DNA from: JANSWP01 sp041941305 | GTDB lineage: Bacteria > Bacteroidota > Bacteroidia > Chitinophagales > Saprospiraceae | Reading direction: 5' to 3' | Length of the DNA: 38,383 nt | Assembly (NCBI GenBank): GCA_041941305.1 | Contig: JBGTQJ010000078.1 | Coordinates: 1 to 38,383, forward strand | Shown: piece after piece, positions 7,873 through 17,422 of the stretch | How positions within the stretch are numbered: position 1 is the first letter of the stretch | Layout of the letters: every line of letters begins with the position of its first letter | Translations under genes and position numbers: made by a program | The notes under the pieces: generated by a model | What the model saw: the letters and a program-made list of their open reading frames with translations, nothing else | What the model was told of the DNA's origin: nothing | The model's database searches: none

Positions 7873-9729
7873 ATGAAAAATTTATTCTCACTCTTCTGCT
7901 GCCTTTTTGTATTTCAAATACCTTCCTTTTCTCAAGAAATATTAATCAATTACGAAAACTTTGCCTCAGGGTTTTTCAGACCAGTGGATATTGCCCATGC
8001 CGGGGATGATAGGTTATTTATTGTAGAACAGCCTGGTGTAATCAAAATTGTTCATGGAAATGGGGATGTTCATCCTACCCCGTTTTTGGACATTACGAAT
8101 ATCGTTTTGAACGATGCCAGTGAACGTGGATTATTAGGTCTGGCATTTCACCCGGACTACCCAAATACAAATTATTTTTATGTCAATTATACCGGTTCTG
8201 GGGGACATACACGAGTTTCAAGATTCTCAACAGCAAATGATCCCAATACCGCTGATCCAAATTCTGAATTTTTAATCATGGAATTAAACCAACCGGAATG
8301 GAATCACAATGGCGGAGGATTGAAATTTGGGCCGGACGGTTACTTATACATTGGTACTGGAGACGGGGGATCTGGTGGTGATCCATGGAACAACAGTCAA
8401 AATCCAAATACCTTATTGGGAAAGATGCTTCGAATTGATGTAGATGGGGGTTCTCCTTATGCCATTCCATCAGACAATCCTTTTGTCAACGATATGAGCG
8501 TTTTGGATGAAATTTGGGCGATTGGATTGCGAAATCCATGGAGGTACAGTTTTGATCGAGAAACCGGAGATTTATGGATTGGAGATGTTGGACAAAACGC
8601 ATGGGAGGAAATAGATTTCCAACCTGCTGGAAGTACCGGGGGCGAAAACTACGGTTGGCGGTGCAATGAAGGATTTCACATTTTTAATATCTTTTCATGC
8701 GATGACAATATTACTTATGTAGACCCTGTGCACGAATATGTCAATTCGAATGGTGCTGGTAAATCTGTTACAGGAGGTTATGTTTACCGGGGATCTGATT
8801 TTCCTGGACTATATGGTCATTATATTTATGCAGATTATGTAACTGGTCGTGTTTGGTCCATTACACCTGATGGAAATGGAGGTTGGACAAATGTTGAATT
8901 AGATAATTGGAATAATAATCAAATCAGTTCTTTTGGAGAAAATAATTTGGGAGAATTGTTCATGGCTGCAAGAGGACAAGGTATTATTTATAAAGTGGTA
9001 GACGATTGCAATGGCTTTGATACAGAAATACTTTCACAAAATAATGTTTCCTGTTTTGGATCAGCAGATGGTGCCATTCTTTTGGGAATTGTTGGAGACA
9101 ATGGTCCCTTCCAAATCAATTGGTCAAATGGAATGACAGGTTCAGAATTACAAGATTTGGGACCTGGAATCTATACAGCTGAAATAACAGATGCACTGGG
9201 ATGTTTAAGAACAATTGAAATAGAAATAACTGAACCAGATGAGGTTACAACTGATATTCAATCGGTAATGGGGACATTCAGTATTTGGCTCAATGGTCCG
9301 GATGGGTTTGTAATATACCAATGGTACATGGATGGCAATCCTATTCAAGGAGCTACAGACCCAAATTATGAAGCCACCCAAAGCGGCCAATATACACTTG
9401 AAGTTACCGATTCGAATGGTTGTGTCTATATCACCAATGAATTTACGGTTTCAATAAGCAGCACCAATGAATTATCGGGTCTTACCAGTTTACAAATCCT
9501 TCCGAACCCTGTAAAAACCCAATTCACCTTATTCCTTGAGTCTGACAAAGTGTTGGATTTAAATTTGAAAATTGTTGATATCTCAGGAAAACCTACCCTT
9601 ACGGAAAAGGTTAATCTAAATGGTAGTTTTCAAAAATCCTTTGATTTATCAGCATTCTCTTCTGGAGTATACTTATTGCATTTAGAGCATGAGAGCGGAA
9701 AAGCAGTACTTAGGATTGTGAAAGAATAA
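7873..9729 (+). CDS. Secreted PQQ-type glucose/sorbosone dehydrogenase with SprB repeat and T9SS domain
   Basis: A 618-residue exported protein. After a signal peptide (1-21, ending IPSFSQ) comes a soluble aldose sugar dehydrogenase propeller (about 28-375), with GLLGLAFHPDYP (86-97), the block HNGGGLKFGPDGYLYIGTGD (145-164; H145 is the likely catalytic base), EIWAIGLRNPWRYSFD and GGYVYRG. Such enzymes oxidise sugars with pyrroloquinoline quinone. Residues about 385-452 form an SprB-type repeat (SCFGSADGAILLGIVGDNGP onward), then an Ig/PKD-like segment (about 460-525), and a T9SS type A sorting domain (about 540-618, ILPNPVKTQFTLF and SSGVYLLHLE). It is thus probably displayed on or released from the cell surface. 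A perfect 20-bp hairpin follows the stop. The sugar substrate is unknown. Confidence 0.93.
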   Translation: MKNLFSLFCCLFVFQIPSFSQEILINYENFASGFFRPVDIAHAGDDRLFIVEQPGVIKIVHGNGDVHPTPFLDITNIVLNDASERGLLGLAFHPDYPNTNYFYVNYTGSGGHTRVSRFSTANDPNTADPNSEFLIMELNQPEWNHNGGGLKFGPDGYLYIGTGDGGSGGDPWNNSQNPNTLLGKMLRIDVDGGSPYAIPSDNPFVNDMSVLDEIWAIGLRNPWRYSFDRETGDLWIGDVGQNAWEEIDFQPAGSTGGENYGWRCNEGFHIFNIFSCDDNITYVDPVHEYVNSNGAGKSVTGGYVYRGSDFPGLYGHYIYADYVTGRVWSITPDGNGGWTNVELDNWNNNQISSFGENNLGELFMAARGQGIIYKVVDDCNGFDTEILSQNNVSCFGSADGAILLGIVGDNGPFQINWSNGMTGSELQDLGPGIYTAEITDALGCLRTIEIEITEPDEVTTDIQSVMGTFSIWLNGPDGFVIYQWYMDGNPIQGATDPNYEATQSGQYTLEVTDSNGCVYITNEFTVSISSTNELSGLTSLQILPNPVKTQFTLFLESDKVLDLNLKIVDISGKPTLTEKVNLNGSFQKSFDLSAFSSGVYLLHLEHESGKAVLRIVKE

Positions 9730-9734
9730 TTTAA

Positions 9735-9782
9735 ATGATGATAGAAAATTGCCGTCTGTTGGCGGCAATTTTCTATCATCAT
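9735..9782 (+). terminator. Perfect 20-bp hairpin after the sugar dehydrogenase gene
   Basis: Left arm 9735-9754 pairs without mismatch with right arm 9763-9782 around an 8-base loop. It begins 5 bases after the dehydrogenase stop codon. There is no terminal T run beyond the stem, although T residues lie inside the right arm, so it may act as a terminator or as an mRNA-stabilising hairpin. A second short hairpin (GCCGA/TCGGC) follows near 9800. Confidence 0.65.
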
Positions 9783-9996
9783 ATAGCTAAGATATAGCTG
9801 CCGATATTCGGCACTCAAAATGGAATTCAAAAGCTCTGGGTGATCATCCTTCGATAATTTAGATTTCCATTTTGATCTGATTTTCTGTTATCCATATCCC
9901 AAAAATTTGCCTTTCCCCTCAGAATCACCATTTTTGAGGTTTGATTTCCTAATATGATGAATATTGAAAAAATTCATTATTCATTATTCACAATAT

Positions 9997-11772
9997 ATGA
10001 TTCCAAAAATGGCGCTCAACACTCTCATTTCGCAAAATCAACCTCCTACCAGTTTTTATCAAAAAGTTGCAGAATACATATTCAAAGAAAGAACAAGACA
10101 AGATTATTTCATTGTCAGTTCTGAAGCTGCAACACTTCATGATGGTTTTATTAAGTATTTGAAAACCAAAAAATCATTGGTAAAATTTGAACGTACCATT
10201 GAAGCTTTGAAAGATCAACCAATTGAGCAATTGCAAATGGCAAAGCATTGGTTATCTTCTTTTTGCAAGCAAAAAAACATAAATCACAATCCTAGAATTT
10301 TATTAGAGTCTTGTGTTTTATTGGTCACTGGTGGTTTTGACAAAAAACAGGTTATTGAGACCAAGACCAACACCCAAATTGAAGGGATGCATGGAGCGCA
10401 TGCCACGCTGGAAAAAAGCAAATATGCACTGGACTACAATGCTTTCATGGACAAATTGGAAAGATATTTAAACGAATCCGTTCCAGATTATGAACAATTT
10501 ATTCATTTGAAGAAAATTTTGGCGGAGGAAAAGAAAAAAAGTTTAAGATTAAATGAATTCAAACCACGCGTTTTGAGTTCGTTTGTCAGAAATCAACTAA
10601 TAGACAAGGTTTATTTGCCCATTTTTGGCGATAATCTTTCAAAACAGATTGGTACTACTGGTGCCGATACCAGGACAGACAGAATGGGCATGTTGCTGCT
10701 TATTTCTCCTCCTGGATATGGAAAAACTACTTTGATGGAATATATCTCAAATCGCCTTGGACTTATTTTCATGAAAATCAATGGTCCTGCAATTGGGCAT
10801 CAAGTAACAAATTTAGATCCTGCTGATGCTCCAAACAGGGCAGCAAGACAGGAATTGGAAAAGCTGAATCTATCTTTTGAAATGGGGGACAATGTGATGA
10901 TTTATGTGGATGATATTCAACATTGTAATCCGGAATTTCTTCAAAAATTCATTTCCCTTTGCGATGCCCAACGTAAAATTGAAGGAGTATGGAAAGGGGA
11001 AAGCAAAACTTACGATTTTAGAGGCAAAAGGGTTTGTGTGGTTATGGCAGGCAACCCCTATACAGAAAGTGGAGAAAAGTTTCAAATTCCGGACATGCTG
11101 GCAAACAGAGCTGATATTTACAACCTAGGTGATATTCTGGGTGATAATGAGCTCGTTTTTAAATTGAGTTACATAGAAAACTCACTAACATCCAATTCTG
11201 TTTTAGCAAAACTGGCCAATAAAAGTATGTCAGACGTTTATGAATTGGTCAAAGTTGCAGAACATGGACAACAGGAAGAACTCAATCTTGAAGGCAATCA
11301 CAGTCCGGAAGAACTAACAGAATACCTTGCTGTTTTGAAAAAAATGCTCCAAATCCGGGATGTCATTTTAACTGTCAATCAGGAATACATCCGTTCAGCT
11401 GCTATGGCTGATGATTACCGGACTGAGCCCCCTTTCAAGCTACAAGGCTCTTATCGGAATATGAATAAGTTGGCTGAAAAAGTCGTTCCCATTATGAATG
11501 AACAAGAACTGGAAACATTGATACTCTCCCATTACGAAGGTGAATCCCAAACGCTTACATCAGGTGCTGAAGCCAATTTTTTAAAACTAAAGGAGTTAAT
11601 CAACAAACAAACCCAAAGGGAAAAGGATCGTTGGGAAGAAATCAAAAATACTTTTGTGAAAAATAAGGTTTTTAAAAATATGGATGAGGATAATCCAGTA
11701 GCTCAGGTCGTGGCACAGATGAGTCGATTTTCAGATGGTATTGAAGGTATCAGGGATGCCCTGGAAAAATAA
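9997..11772 (+). CDS. Stand-alone AAA+ ATPase related to the C-terminal domain of large 'DNA repair ATPase' proteins
   Basis: About 591 residues from ATG 9997; an upstream TTG at 9964 and an ATG at 10009 are alternatives, and weak RBS signals do not decide. The N-terminal ~185 residues are helical with no motif I recognise. The AAA+ module has Walker A SPPGYGKTT (about 237-245), Walker B VMIYVDDIQH (about 300-309) and sensor-1 CVVMAGNPY, so hydrolysis should be intact. The text from the P-loop through ANRADIYNLGDI and PFKLQGSYRNMNKLAEKV resembles, from memory, the C-terminal part of ~1600-residue bacterial proteins annotated as DNA repair ATPase. That annotation is weakly founded, and here the module stands alone. 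The C-terminal ~60 residues are charged and helical. No partner gene adjoins: a hairpin lies upstream and a convergent gene downstream. Confidence 0.8.
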   Translation: MIPKMALNTLISQNQPPTSFYQKVAEYIFKERTRQDYFIVSSEAATLHDGFIKYLKTKKSLVKFERTIEALKDQPIEQLQMAKHWLSSFCKQKNINHNPRILLESCVLLVTGGFDKKQVIETKTNTQIEGMHGAHATLEKSKYALDYNAFMDKLERYLNESVPDYEQFIHLKKILAEEKKKSLRLNEFKPRVLSSFVRNQLIDKVYLPIFGDNLSKQIGTTGADTRTDRMGMLLLISPPGYGKTTLMEYISNRLGLIFMKINGPAIGHQVTNLDPADAPNRAARQELEKLNLSFEMGDNVMIYVDDIQHCNPEFLQKFISLCDAQRKIEGVWKGESKTYDFRGKRVCVVMAGNPYTESGEKFQIPDMLANRADIYNLGDILGDNELVFKLSYIENSLTSNSVLAKLANKSMSDVYELVKVAEHGQQEELNLEGNHSPEELTEYLAVLKKMLQIRDVILTVNQEYIRSAAMADDYRTEPPFKLQGSYRNMNKLAEKVVPIMNEQELETLILSHYEGESQTLTSGAEANFLKLKELINKQTQREKDRWEEIKNTFVKNKVFKNMDEDNPVAQVVAQMSRFSDGIEGIRDALEK

Positions 11773-11855
11773 GTTTTAGGAGGGAAATATGGGACGATTC
11801 ACAGATAGGATAAAAGGAAATCAGAACCAATAGGTCTGAGGGCTTGGGTTTGGGC

Positions 11856-13856
11856 TTATCCTTCATCAATCCGCACAACCACTTCCACTCTCCTATTTTG
11901 CCACTTTGGCTTTCCTCCGCCTTTTTGTTCACCACGTCCCTCTATATAAATCTTATCTACTCGGATGCCCCTATTTTTTAGGAAAACCCCAACTGCTTTT
12001 GCTCTTTTTTCAGAAAGAATTAAATTGTAAGAGTCTGAACCTACATCATCGGCAAAACCAATTATTTCTACACTTGTCACGGGATGTCCGCTAAAAGTAG
12101 TTTCCAGGAAACTCAATAAATCCTCTTTCATGTCTGAGGTCAGATCTGCTTCATCAAAACCAAAGAAAAGATTGTGTTTGATTTCTTGAGAGAAGGCAAG
12201 GATACTGGCGGACTTTGGCTGGATATTTTCTGTATCCAATTCCCCTGAATATACAGGAAGTCGAAATAAAGGATTTAGCAAAATTTCGAGATTGTAAAAT
12301 ATTTTATTGTCCCATTCTGGTATGATTTTCTGTTTTTTATACCGATGATAATCTTTTTCTGAAACAGCAATGTTTAAGGTATCATTTGCTTTAATGCAAA
12401 GAAAAAATCGTCCCTCCTCATCAGTTTGTATGGCTGTCCTGTTTTTAAAGTAAACAGTAGCATTTGGTACAGGCGTTTTCAAAATTGAATCTTTTACGAA
12501 TCCTTCAACAAAGGTTATGGGTTCGTTATGCAATTTGTCTGAAAGTTTAAAACTATAAATGTCCATTCCTCCACGCCCCCCTTTTCGGTTAGATGCAAAA
12601 TAGCCTGTATTGCCATCAGCAGAGAGGAAAAAACCCAACTCCCTAAAAGAGGAGTTAACAGGTATTCCCAAATTGACGGGTTCTCCCCATTCCCCATTTG
12701 GGTCTTTTCTGGAAAAAAAAATATCTTGTTCCCCCATACCTAGATGTCCTGTAGAAGAAAAATAGAGTACATTGCCATCATTTGTAATAAAAGGAGCTTC
12801 TTCATCCCCATCTGTATTTATTTTTTCGCCCAGGTTGGTTGGTTCAGCCCATCTTCCGTCTGGCAATCGCTCACTTACCCAAATATCTGCTCCACCTTGT
12901 CCATCTTCCCGGTTGCTAACAAAATACAGGGTGCTTCCATCACAACTTATAGCAGCCTGTGATTCCCAGGAAGGTGAATTGGTATAACCTATAACTGGGG
13001 TGGGATCCATGATTTTCTCCCCTCTTACCTCAGCTTGCCAGAGATCGCACGTTCCTAAGACTTCCTTTCTTCCACATGCAGTAAATATCATCTTTCTACC
13101 ATCCCGAATCATGGTGGTCATACCCTCATTTTGATCAGAATTAAAATTGTTATTTACAGGTTGCCCAATGCGCCAGGTGTCAAATGGAGCTGTACTATAG
13201 AATAAATTCTCGTCGGATTTTTCGTTTTTCCGAGTAGTATAAAAAATCAATTTTTGGTCATTTGAAACAAAGGGGAAGTACTCATCTCCTCTTGTATTGA
13301 TATTTTCACCAATATTTTGGACGCTGGAAATGTTCAAAAACTTAATGGAATCCATAGCGATATGACATGCCCTAATATTTCGATTCACCTTTTTGTAATA
13401 ATCCTCTTCAGCTAATTGTTCTGCCATCCCGTTGTAACTAAATTCCATGATATTAACTTTCCTTAAAGTGTCAAATTCCATAAATAACTCAAGTGCCATA
13501 AAGTAATTACCGCTCCTAAAATGGGCATTGGCACATTCAAAATAAAGGGCCCTGGAAAATCTTGGATTTACCTCCAGGGCTCTGTCATAGTATTCTGCGG
13601 CTTTGTCATATTCAGTCAATAATTCATAACTCGCTCCTATTCCTCTCAAGGCTGGAGCAAAATCTGGATATCTCCTTAATACCTTTTTAAAAAGTTTTAA
13701 AGATTTGTCAAAATCCTTCATCAACAAAGCCGCCTCAGCTTTTTGGTATTCATCTCCAATATCATCCGGAAGAATAAACACCTCTGGTTCCTCCTGAGCA
13801 AACAAAAGTGAACCCATTAAAATCAAAACCAAAAAGATAAAATTAGTTTTGGGCAT
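11856..13856 (-). CDS. PorE-like outer-membrane protein: TPR, PD40 propeller, CRD and OmpA domain
   Basis: A 666-residue envelope protein. After a signal peptide (1-20, LLFA/QEE) come TPR repeats (about 33-150), a PD40/WD40-like propeller (about 178-440; blades such as GDEYFPFVSNDQKLIFYTTR and GGADIWVSERLPDGRWAEP), a carboxypeptidase-regulatory-like domain (about 447-525, VEGFVKDSILKTPVPNATV), and a C-terminal OmpA peptidoglycan-binding domain (about 562-664). The latter has GFADDVGSDSYN and LSEKRAKAVG, whose Asp (604) and Arg (618) match the diaminopimelate-binding pair. The order is that of PorE, the T9SS component anchoring the Por machinery to peptidoglycan. PorE is a lipoprotein, while this protein has no lipobox cysteine, so it may be a paralogue. 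It is divergent from metG and convergent with the AAA+ gene. Confidence 0.88.
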   Translation of the reverse strand: MPKTNFIFLVLILMGSLLFAQEEPEVFILPDDIGDEYQKAEAALLMKDFDKSLKLFKKVLRRYPDFAPALRGIGASYELLTEYDKAAEYYDRALEVNPRFSRALYFECANAHFRSGNYFMALELFMEFDTLRKVNIMEFSYNGMAEQLAEEDYYKKVNRNIRACHIAMDSIKFLNISSVQNIGENINTRGDEYFPFVSNDQKLIFYTTRKNEKSDENLFYSTAPFDTWRIGQPVNNNFNSDQNEGMTTMIRDGRKMIFTACGRKEVLGTCDLWQAEVRGEKIMDPTPVIGYTNSPSWESQAAISCDGSTLYFVSNREDGQGGADIWVSERLPDGRWAEPTNLGEKINTDGDEEAPFITNDGNVLYFSSTGHLGMGEQDIFFSRKDPNGEWGEPVNLGIPVNSSFRELGFFLSADGNTGYFASNRKGGRGGMDIYSFKLSDKLHNEPITFVEGFVKDSILKTPVPNATVYFKNRTAIQTDEEGRFFLCIKANDTLNIAVSEKDYHRYKKQKIIPEWDNKIFYNLEILLNPLFRLPVYSGELDTENIQPKSASILAFSQEIKHNLFFGFDEADLTSDMKEDLLSFLETTFSGHPVTSVEIIGFADDVGSDSYNLILSEKRAKAVGVFLKNRGIRVDKIYIEGRGEQKGGGKPKWQNRRVEVVVRIDEG

Positions 13857-13980
13857 GTAAAAGGGTGCTTTACTTTAAAAATGGCTTGCAAATTAAGTCA
13901 ATAAATTTTGATAGCAGAAGAGGGGAATTGAATAAGTTTATCAAAAATTATTTAGGAAACCAATTTCAGACCAAAACCGT

Positions 13981-13988
13981 TATCTTCG
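13981..13988 (+). promoter_or_regulatory. Candidate -7 promoter element for metG
   Basis: TATCTTCG, followed by CGG, is one base off TAnnTTTG and lies about 110 bases before the metG start, in the divergent region shared with the PorE-like gene. Low-certainty motif call. Confidence 0.3.
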
Positions 13989-14096
13989 CGGCCTTTTTTT
14001 AGAAATTGAGAATACGGGAAAATAACCTTTTGAGTTTTTTTCGGTCATGGATCAATCTCAAACCCTATTTTTCTCAATAGTTCATATTTAATATTC

Positions 14097-16211
14097 ATGA
14101 GATATTTAGTTACTTCCGCCCTACCCTATGTAAATGGGGCTTTGCATTTAGGACATTTGGCAGGTGCATATCTTCCTGCAGATATTTTTGTCAGATACTT
14201 GAGATTGAAAGGCGAAGATGTCGTTTATATATGTGGCTCTGATGAACATGGAGCAGCAATAACTATCCAGGCAAAAAAAGAAGGTGTTTCTCCAAGAGAA
14301 ATCATTGATAAATATCATACGCTTTGCAAACAAACATTCAATAATCTTGGTATTTCGTTTGACCATTATCATCGAACCAGTGCTCCTTTGCATCATAAAA
14401 CCGCTCAGGATTTTTTCAAAAAATTATTTGAAAAAGGGGATGAATTCGAGGAAAAAACAACACAACAGTATTACGATGAGGAATTCAATCAATTCCTGGC
14501 AGATCGATATATCAAGGGAGAATGCCCAAGATGTAGTCATCCGGATGCTTTTGGAGACCAGTGCGAAAATTGTGGGTCTACACTTTCTCCCACTGAATTA
14601 ATCAACCCAAAATCGACACTTTCAGGCAATACACCAATTCTTAAAGAAACCACTCATTGGTTTTTTAAGTTGGATAAACATCAAGATTGGCTGCGCGATT
14701 GGATAGCCAATGGTATTTTGGATGGTCAGCAACACCATGATCCAAAATCCTGGCGAAAACATGTCATTGGGCAATGTTTGTCATGGATGGATGTCGAAGG
14801 GGGACTACAACCTCGATCCATTACCAGAGACTTGGATTGGGGTATACCTGTTCCAGTGGATGGAGCTGAAGGGAAAGTTTTGTATGTATGGTTTGATGCG
14901 CCGATTGGATACATTTCTTCAACCAAACAATGGGCGCTGGATAATGGAAAAGATTGGGAACCCTATTGGAAAGGCGAGGATACACAATTGGTTCATTTTA
15001 TTGGAAAAGATAATATCGTTTTCCATTGCATTGTATTTCCATCAATGCTAAAAGCTCATGGCGAATATGCATTGCCGATAAATGTACCCGCTAATCAATT
15101 TTTGAATTTTGAGGGTCAAAAGTTTTCCAAATCCCGAGGTTGGGGTATCGAACAGCATGAATATTTGGAAGAATTCAAGGATTTTCCCAACAAGGAAGAT
15201 GCTTTGCGCTATGCCCTCATTCGCAATATGCCTGAAAACCGCGATGCCGATTTCAAATGGGATGATTTTGTAGATTTTTACGATAAGGAATTGGCTGATA
15301 ATTTTGGCAATTTCCTAAATCGAGTTGTAGTATTAACCAATAAATATTACGGCGGGGAAGTGCCTGAAGTACAGGTAGATTTAAAAGAGAAGTTATCGGA
15401 AATAAGAAATCTTCTTGATAATTACGCCAATTCAATAGAAACTTTCAGTTTTAAACAGGCAGCCAGCACCTTAATGGAAATATCTTCCTGGGGAAATATT
15501 TATTTACAAGAAGTATCTCCCTGGAAAATTTGGAAGACAGACCCGGAAAGTAATGTGGTAAAAGAGTGTATGTTCATCAATTTGCAAATTGTTGGGCTGT
15601 TAAGTGTACTTTGTGAGCCCTTTGTGCCATTTTCTGCCCCCAAAATCAGGGGATTATTAAACTTGGCCACGCTCCAAAATGGGGATCTAAAAACCATTTC
15701 AGACAAACTAAATAGTGGACAGCCTGTCTTTCAATCTGGGCATAAAATAGGTAAACCGGAAATTCTTTTTGCTAAAATTCATGATAGAAAAGACAAAAGT
15801 CGACTGGAAATCATTGAAAGACAAAAAGCAAAACTCGAAGCAGTGTTGGCAGCTGAAAAAGCCAAGGAAAGACCGGCATTAAAAGCTGAAATACAATACG
15901 AAGATTTTGCAAAATTGGATATTCGAACTGCAGTTATCCTGGAAGCTGAAAAAATGAAGAAAGCCGATAAATTGTTAAAACTCAAAGTGGATGTCGGATT
16001 TGAAACCAGAACAGTGGTCTCTGGTCTTGCGCAGCATTTTAAGCCAGAAGATATTATTGGAAAAAAAGTGTTATTATTAGCAAACCTTGCTCCAAGAAAA
16101 TTGAGGGGAGTAGAATCCCAGGGAATGATTTTGACGGCTGAGGATGGAGAAGGAAATTTGTATTTTGTAAATGCGGAAGGCGAAGTAGGTTCTGGACATA
16201 CAATTCAATAA
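14097..16211 (+). CDS. metG: Methionyl-tRNA synthetase with C-terminal EMAP/Trbp111 tRNA-binding domain
   Basis: A 704-residue class Ia synthetase charging tRNA-Met in the cytoplasm. The N-terminus has the HIGH-type motif (ALPYVNGALHLGH, 8-20), a CPRC...CENC zinc knuckle (about 143-159) in the connective peptide, and the KMSKS-type motif KFSKSRG (about 341-347). The anticodon-binding helical domain follows (about 395-560). After a lysine/alanine-rich linker, the last ~110 residues form an OB-fold tRNA-binding domain (FAKLDIRTAVILEAEKMKKA, then VVSGLAQHFKPEDIIGKKV), which promotes dimerisation and tRNA capture. All motifs are intact and the length is typical of two-domain bacterial MetRS. A likely rluD gene follows in the same direction. 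Confidence 0.98.
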   Translation: MRYLVTSALPYVNGALHLGHLAGAYLPADIFVRYLRLKGEDVVYICGSDEHGAAITIQAKKEGVSPREIIDKYHTLCKQTFNNLGISFDHYHRTSAPLHHKTAQDFFKKLFEKGDEFEEKTTQQYYDEEFNQFLADRYIKGECPRCSHPDAFGDQCENCGSTLSPTELINPKSTLSGNTPILKETTHWFFKLDKHQDWLRDWIANGILDGQQHHDPKSWRKHVIGQCLSWMDVEGGLQPRSITRDLDWGIPVPVDGAEGKVLYVWFDAPIGYISSTKQWALDNGKDWEPYWKGEDTQLVHFIGKDNIVFHCIVFPSMLKAHGEYALPINVPANQFLNFEGQKFSKSRGWGIEQHEYLEEFKDFPNKEDALRYALIRNMPENRDADFKWDDFVDFYDKELADNFGNFLNRVVVLTNKYYGGEVPEVQVDLKEKLSEIRNLLDNYANSIETFSFKQAASTLMEISSWGNIYLQEVSPWKIWKTDPESNVVKECMFINLQIVGLLSVLCEPFVPFSAPKIRGLLNLATLQNGDLKTISDKLNSGQPVFQSGHKIGKPEILFAKIHDRKDKSRLEIIERQKAKLEAVLAAEKAKERPALKAEIQYEDFAKLDIRTAVILEAEKMKKADKLLKLKVDVGFETRTVVSGLAQHFKPEDIIGKKVLLLANLAPRKLRGVESQGMILTAEDGEGNLYFVNAEGEVGSGHTIQ

Positions 16212-16309
16212 GAATCTATGTCAGAATAAACAATACCTCACTTCCAATTGTAGGTATTTAAATTACATTTTAGTTGTCCATACAAATTTTAAAAAACAAA
16301 GATATCGCT

Positions 16310-17374
16310 ATGCGTGGAGTGCCAAAAGGAGTTGTACAGGAGGAAGAATTTTATGAAGAATCTACCTATACTGTTGATCCAGGTCAGGCTCCTTTGAGAA
16401 TTGACAAATTTCTTTTCGATCGGATATATCGAGCATCGAGGAATAGGATTCAGAGTGCTATTCGGGCTGGAGCAATTACGGTAAATGGAAAAGAGATTAA
16501 ACCCAATTACAAGGTTCGTCCAAATGATGATATTTCTGTCATCCTTCCCAAACCATTTGACCAAGCCTGCAAAGTAATTCCCGATAAGATTGATTTGGAC
16601 ATTCGATATGAGGATGAAGACTTGATTGTTGTACACAAGCCAGCTGGTATGGTTGTACATCCTGGGATTGGAAATTATCGTGGAACAATGGTCAATGCCT
16701 TGATGCATCATTTACAGAACCAGGAACTACCGGTGATGGAGGGTAATCCTAGCAATCGTGCTGGTTTGGTACACAGAATTGACAAAAACACCTCCGGATT
16801 ATTGGTTGTTGCCAAAACAGATTATGCATTAACACATCTGGCAAACCAATTTTTTAAAAGAACTACGCATAGGAAGTATCATGCTATAATCTGGGGAGAA
16901 CCTGAAGGAGAAAGTGGATACATCAACAAAAACATAGGACGCGATCCCAGACACAGAAAAAAAATGACAGTCTTTGAGGAAGAAGACAAAGGGAAATGGG
17001 CAGGTACTTTTTGGAAGATGATAGAGCCACTCTATTATGTTAGTTTGATAGAATGCAAACTGGAAACTGGGAGAACGCACCAAATTAGGGTTCACATGAA
17101 TCATCTGGGGCATCCCCTGTTTAATGATGAAAGGTATGGTGGAGATAAAATCATGAAAGGAACTATTTATACAAAATACAAACAGTTTGTAAAAAATTGT
17201 TTTGGAATATTACCACGTCAGGCTCTTCATGCCAAGGAACTTGGTTTTATTCATCCCAGTACCAATAAGGAAATGTATTTTGATTCAGATTTACCGGAAG
17301 ACATGGCAAATTGTTTGAATCAATGGCGTACTTATGTGAATGCAAAGAAATCTCAAAAAGGAGCCCGGCTATAG
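16310..17374 (+). CDS. RluA/RluD-family 23S rRNA pseudouridine synthase
   Basis: About 354 residues from ATG 16310; a TTG at 16274 would add 12 residues, but those (SIQILKNKDIA) look non-conserved and TTG starts are uncommon here. The protein has an S4 RNA-binding domain (PLRIDKFLFDRIYRASRNRI to KVRPNDDISVILPKP) and the pseudouridine synthase domain with HKPAGMVVHPG and the catalytic motif GLVHRIDKNTSGLLVVAK; the Asp of HRID is the nucleophile. Near the C-terminus are GRTHQIRVHMNHLGHPLFND and RQALHAKELGFIHP. This layout is RluD-like: RluD modifies uridines of helix 69 in 23S rRNA, though RluC-type specificity cannot be excluded. It follows metG by about 100 bases with no clear terminator between. 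Confidence 0.93.
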   Translation: MRGVPKGVVQEEEFYEESTYTVDPGQAPLRIDKFLFDRIYRASRNRIQSAIRAGAITVNGKEIKPNYKVRPNDDISVILPKPFDQACKVIPDKIDLDIRYEDEDLIVVHKPAGMVVHPGIGNYRGTMVNALMHHLQNQELPVMEGNPSNRAGLVHRIDKNTSGLLVVAKTDYALTHLANQFFKRTTHRKYHAIIWGEPEGESGYINKNIGRDPRHRKKMTVFEEEDKGKWAGTFWKMIEPLYYVSLIECKLETGRTHQIRVHMNHLGHPLFNDERYGGDKIMKGTIYTKYKQFVKNCFGILPRQALHAKELGFIHPSTNKEMYFDSDLPEDMANCLNQWRTYVNAKKSQKGARL

Positions 17375-17422
17375 TCAAGATCGTACATTTGTTTTCCCAA
17401 AATAATAAGAATAAACTTGATC

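Noticed and set aside
14710..15051. 113-codon plus-strand frame inside metG
   Set aside because: Shadow of the intact metG frame.
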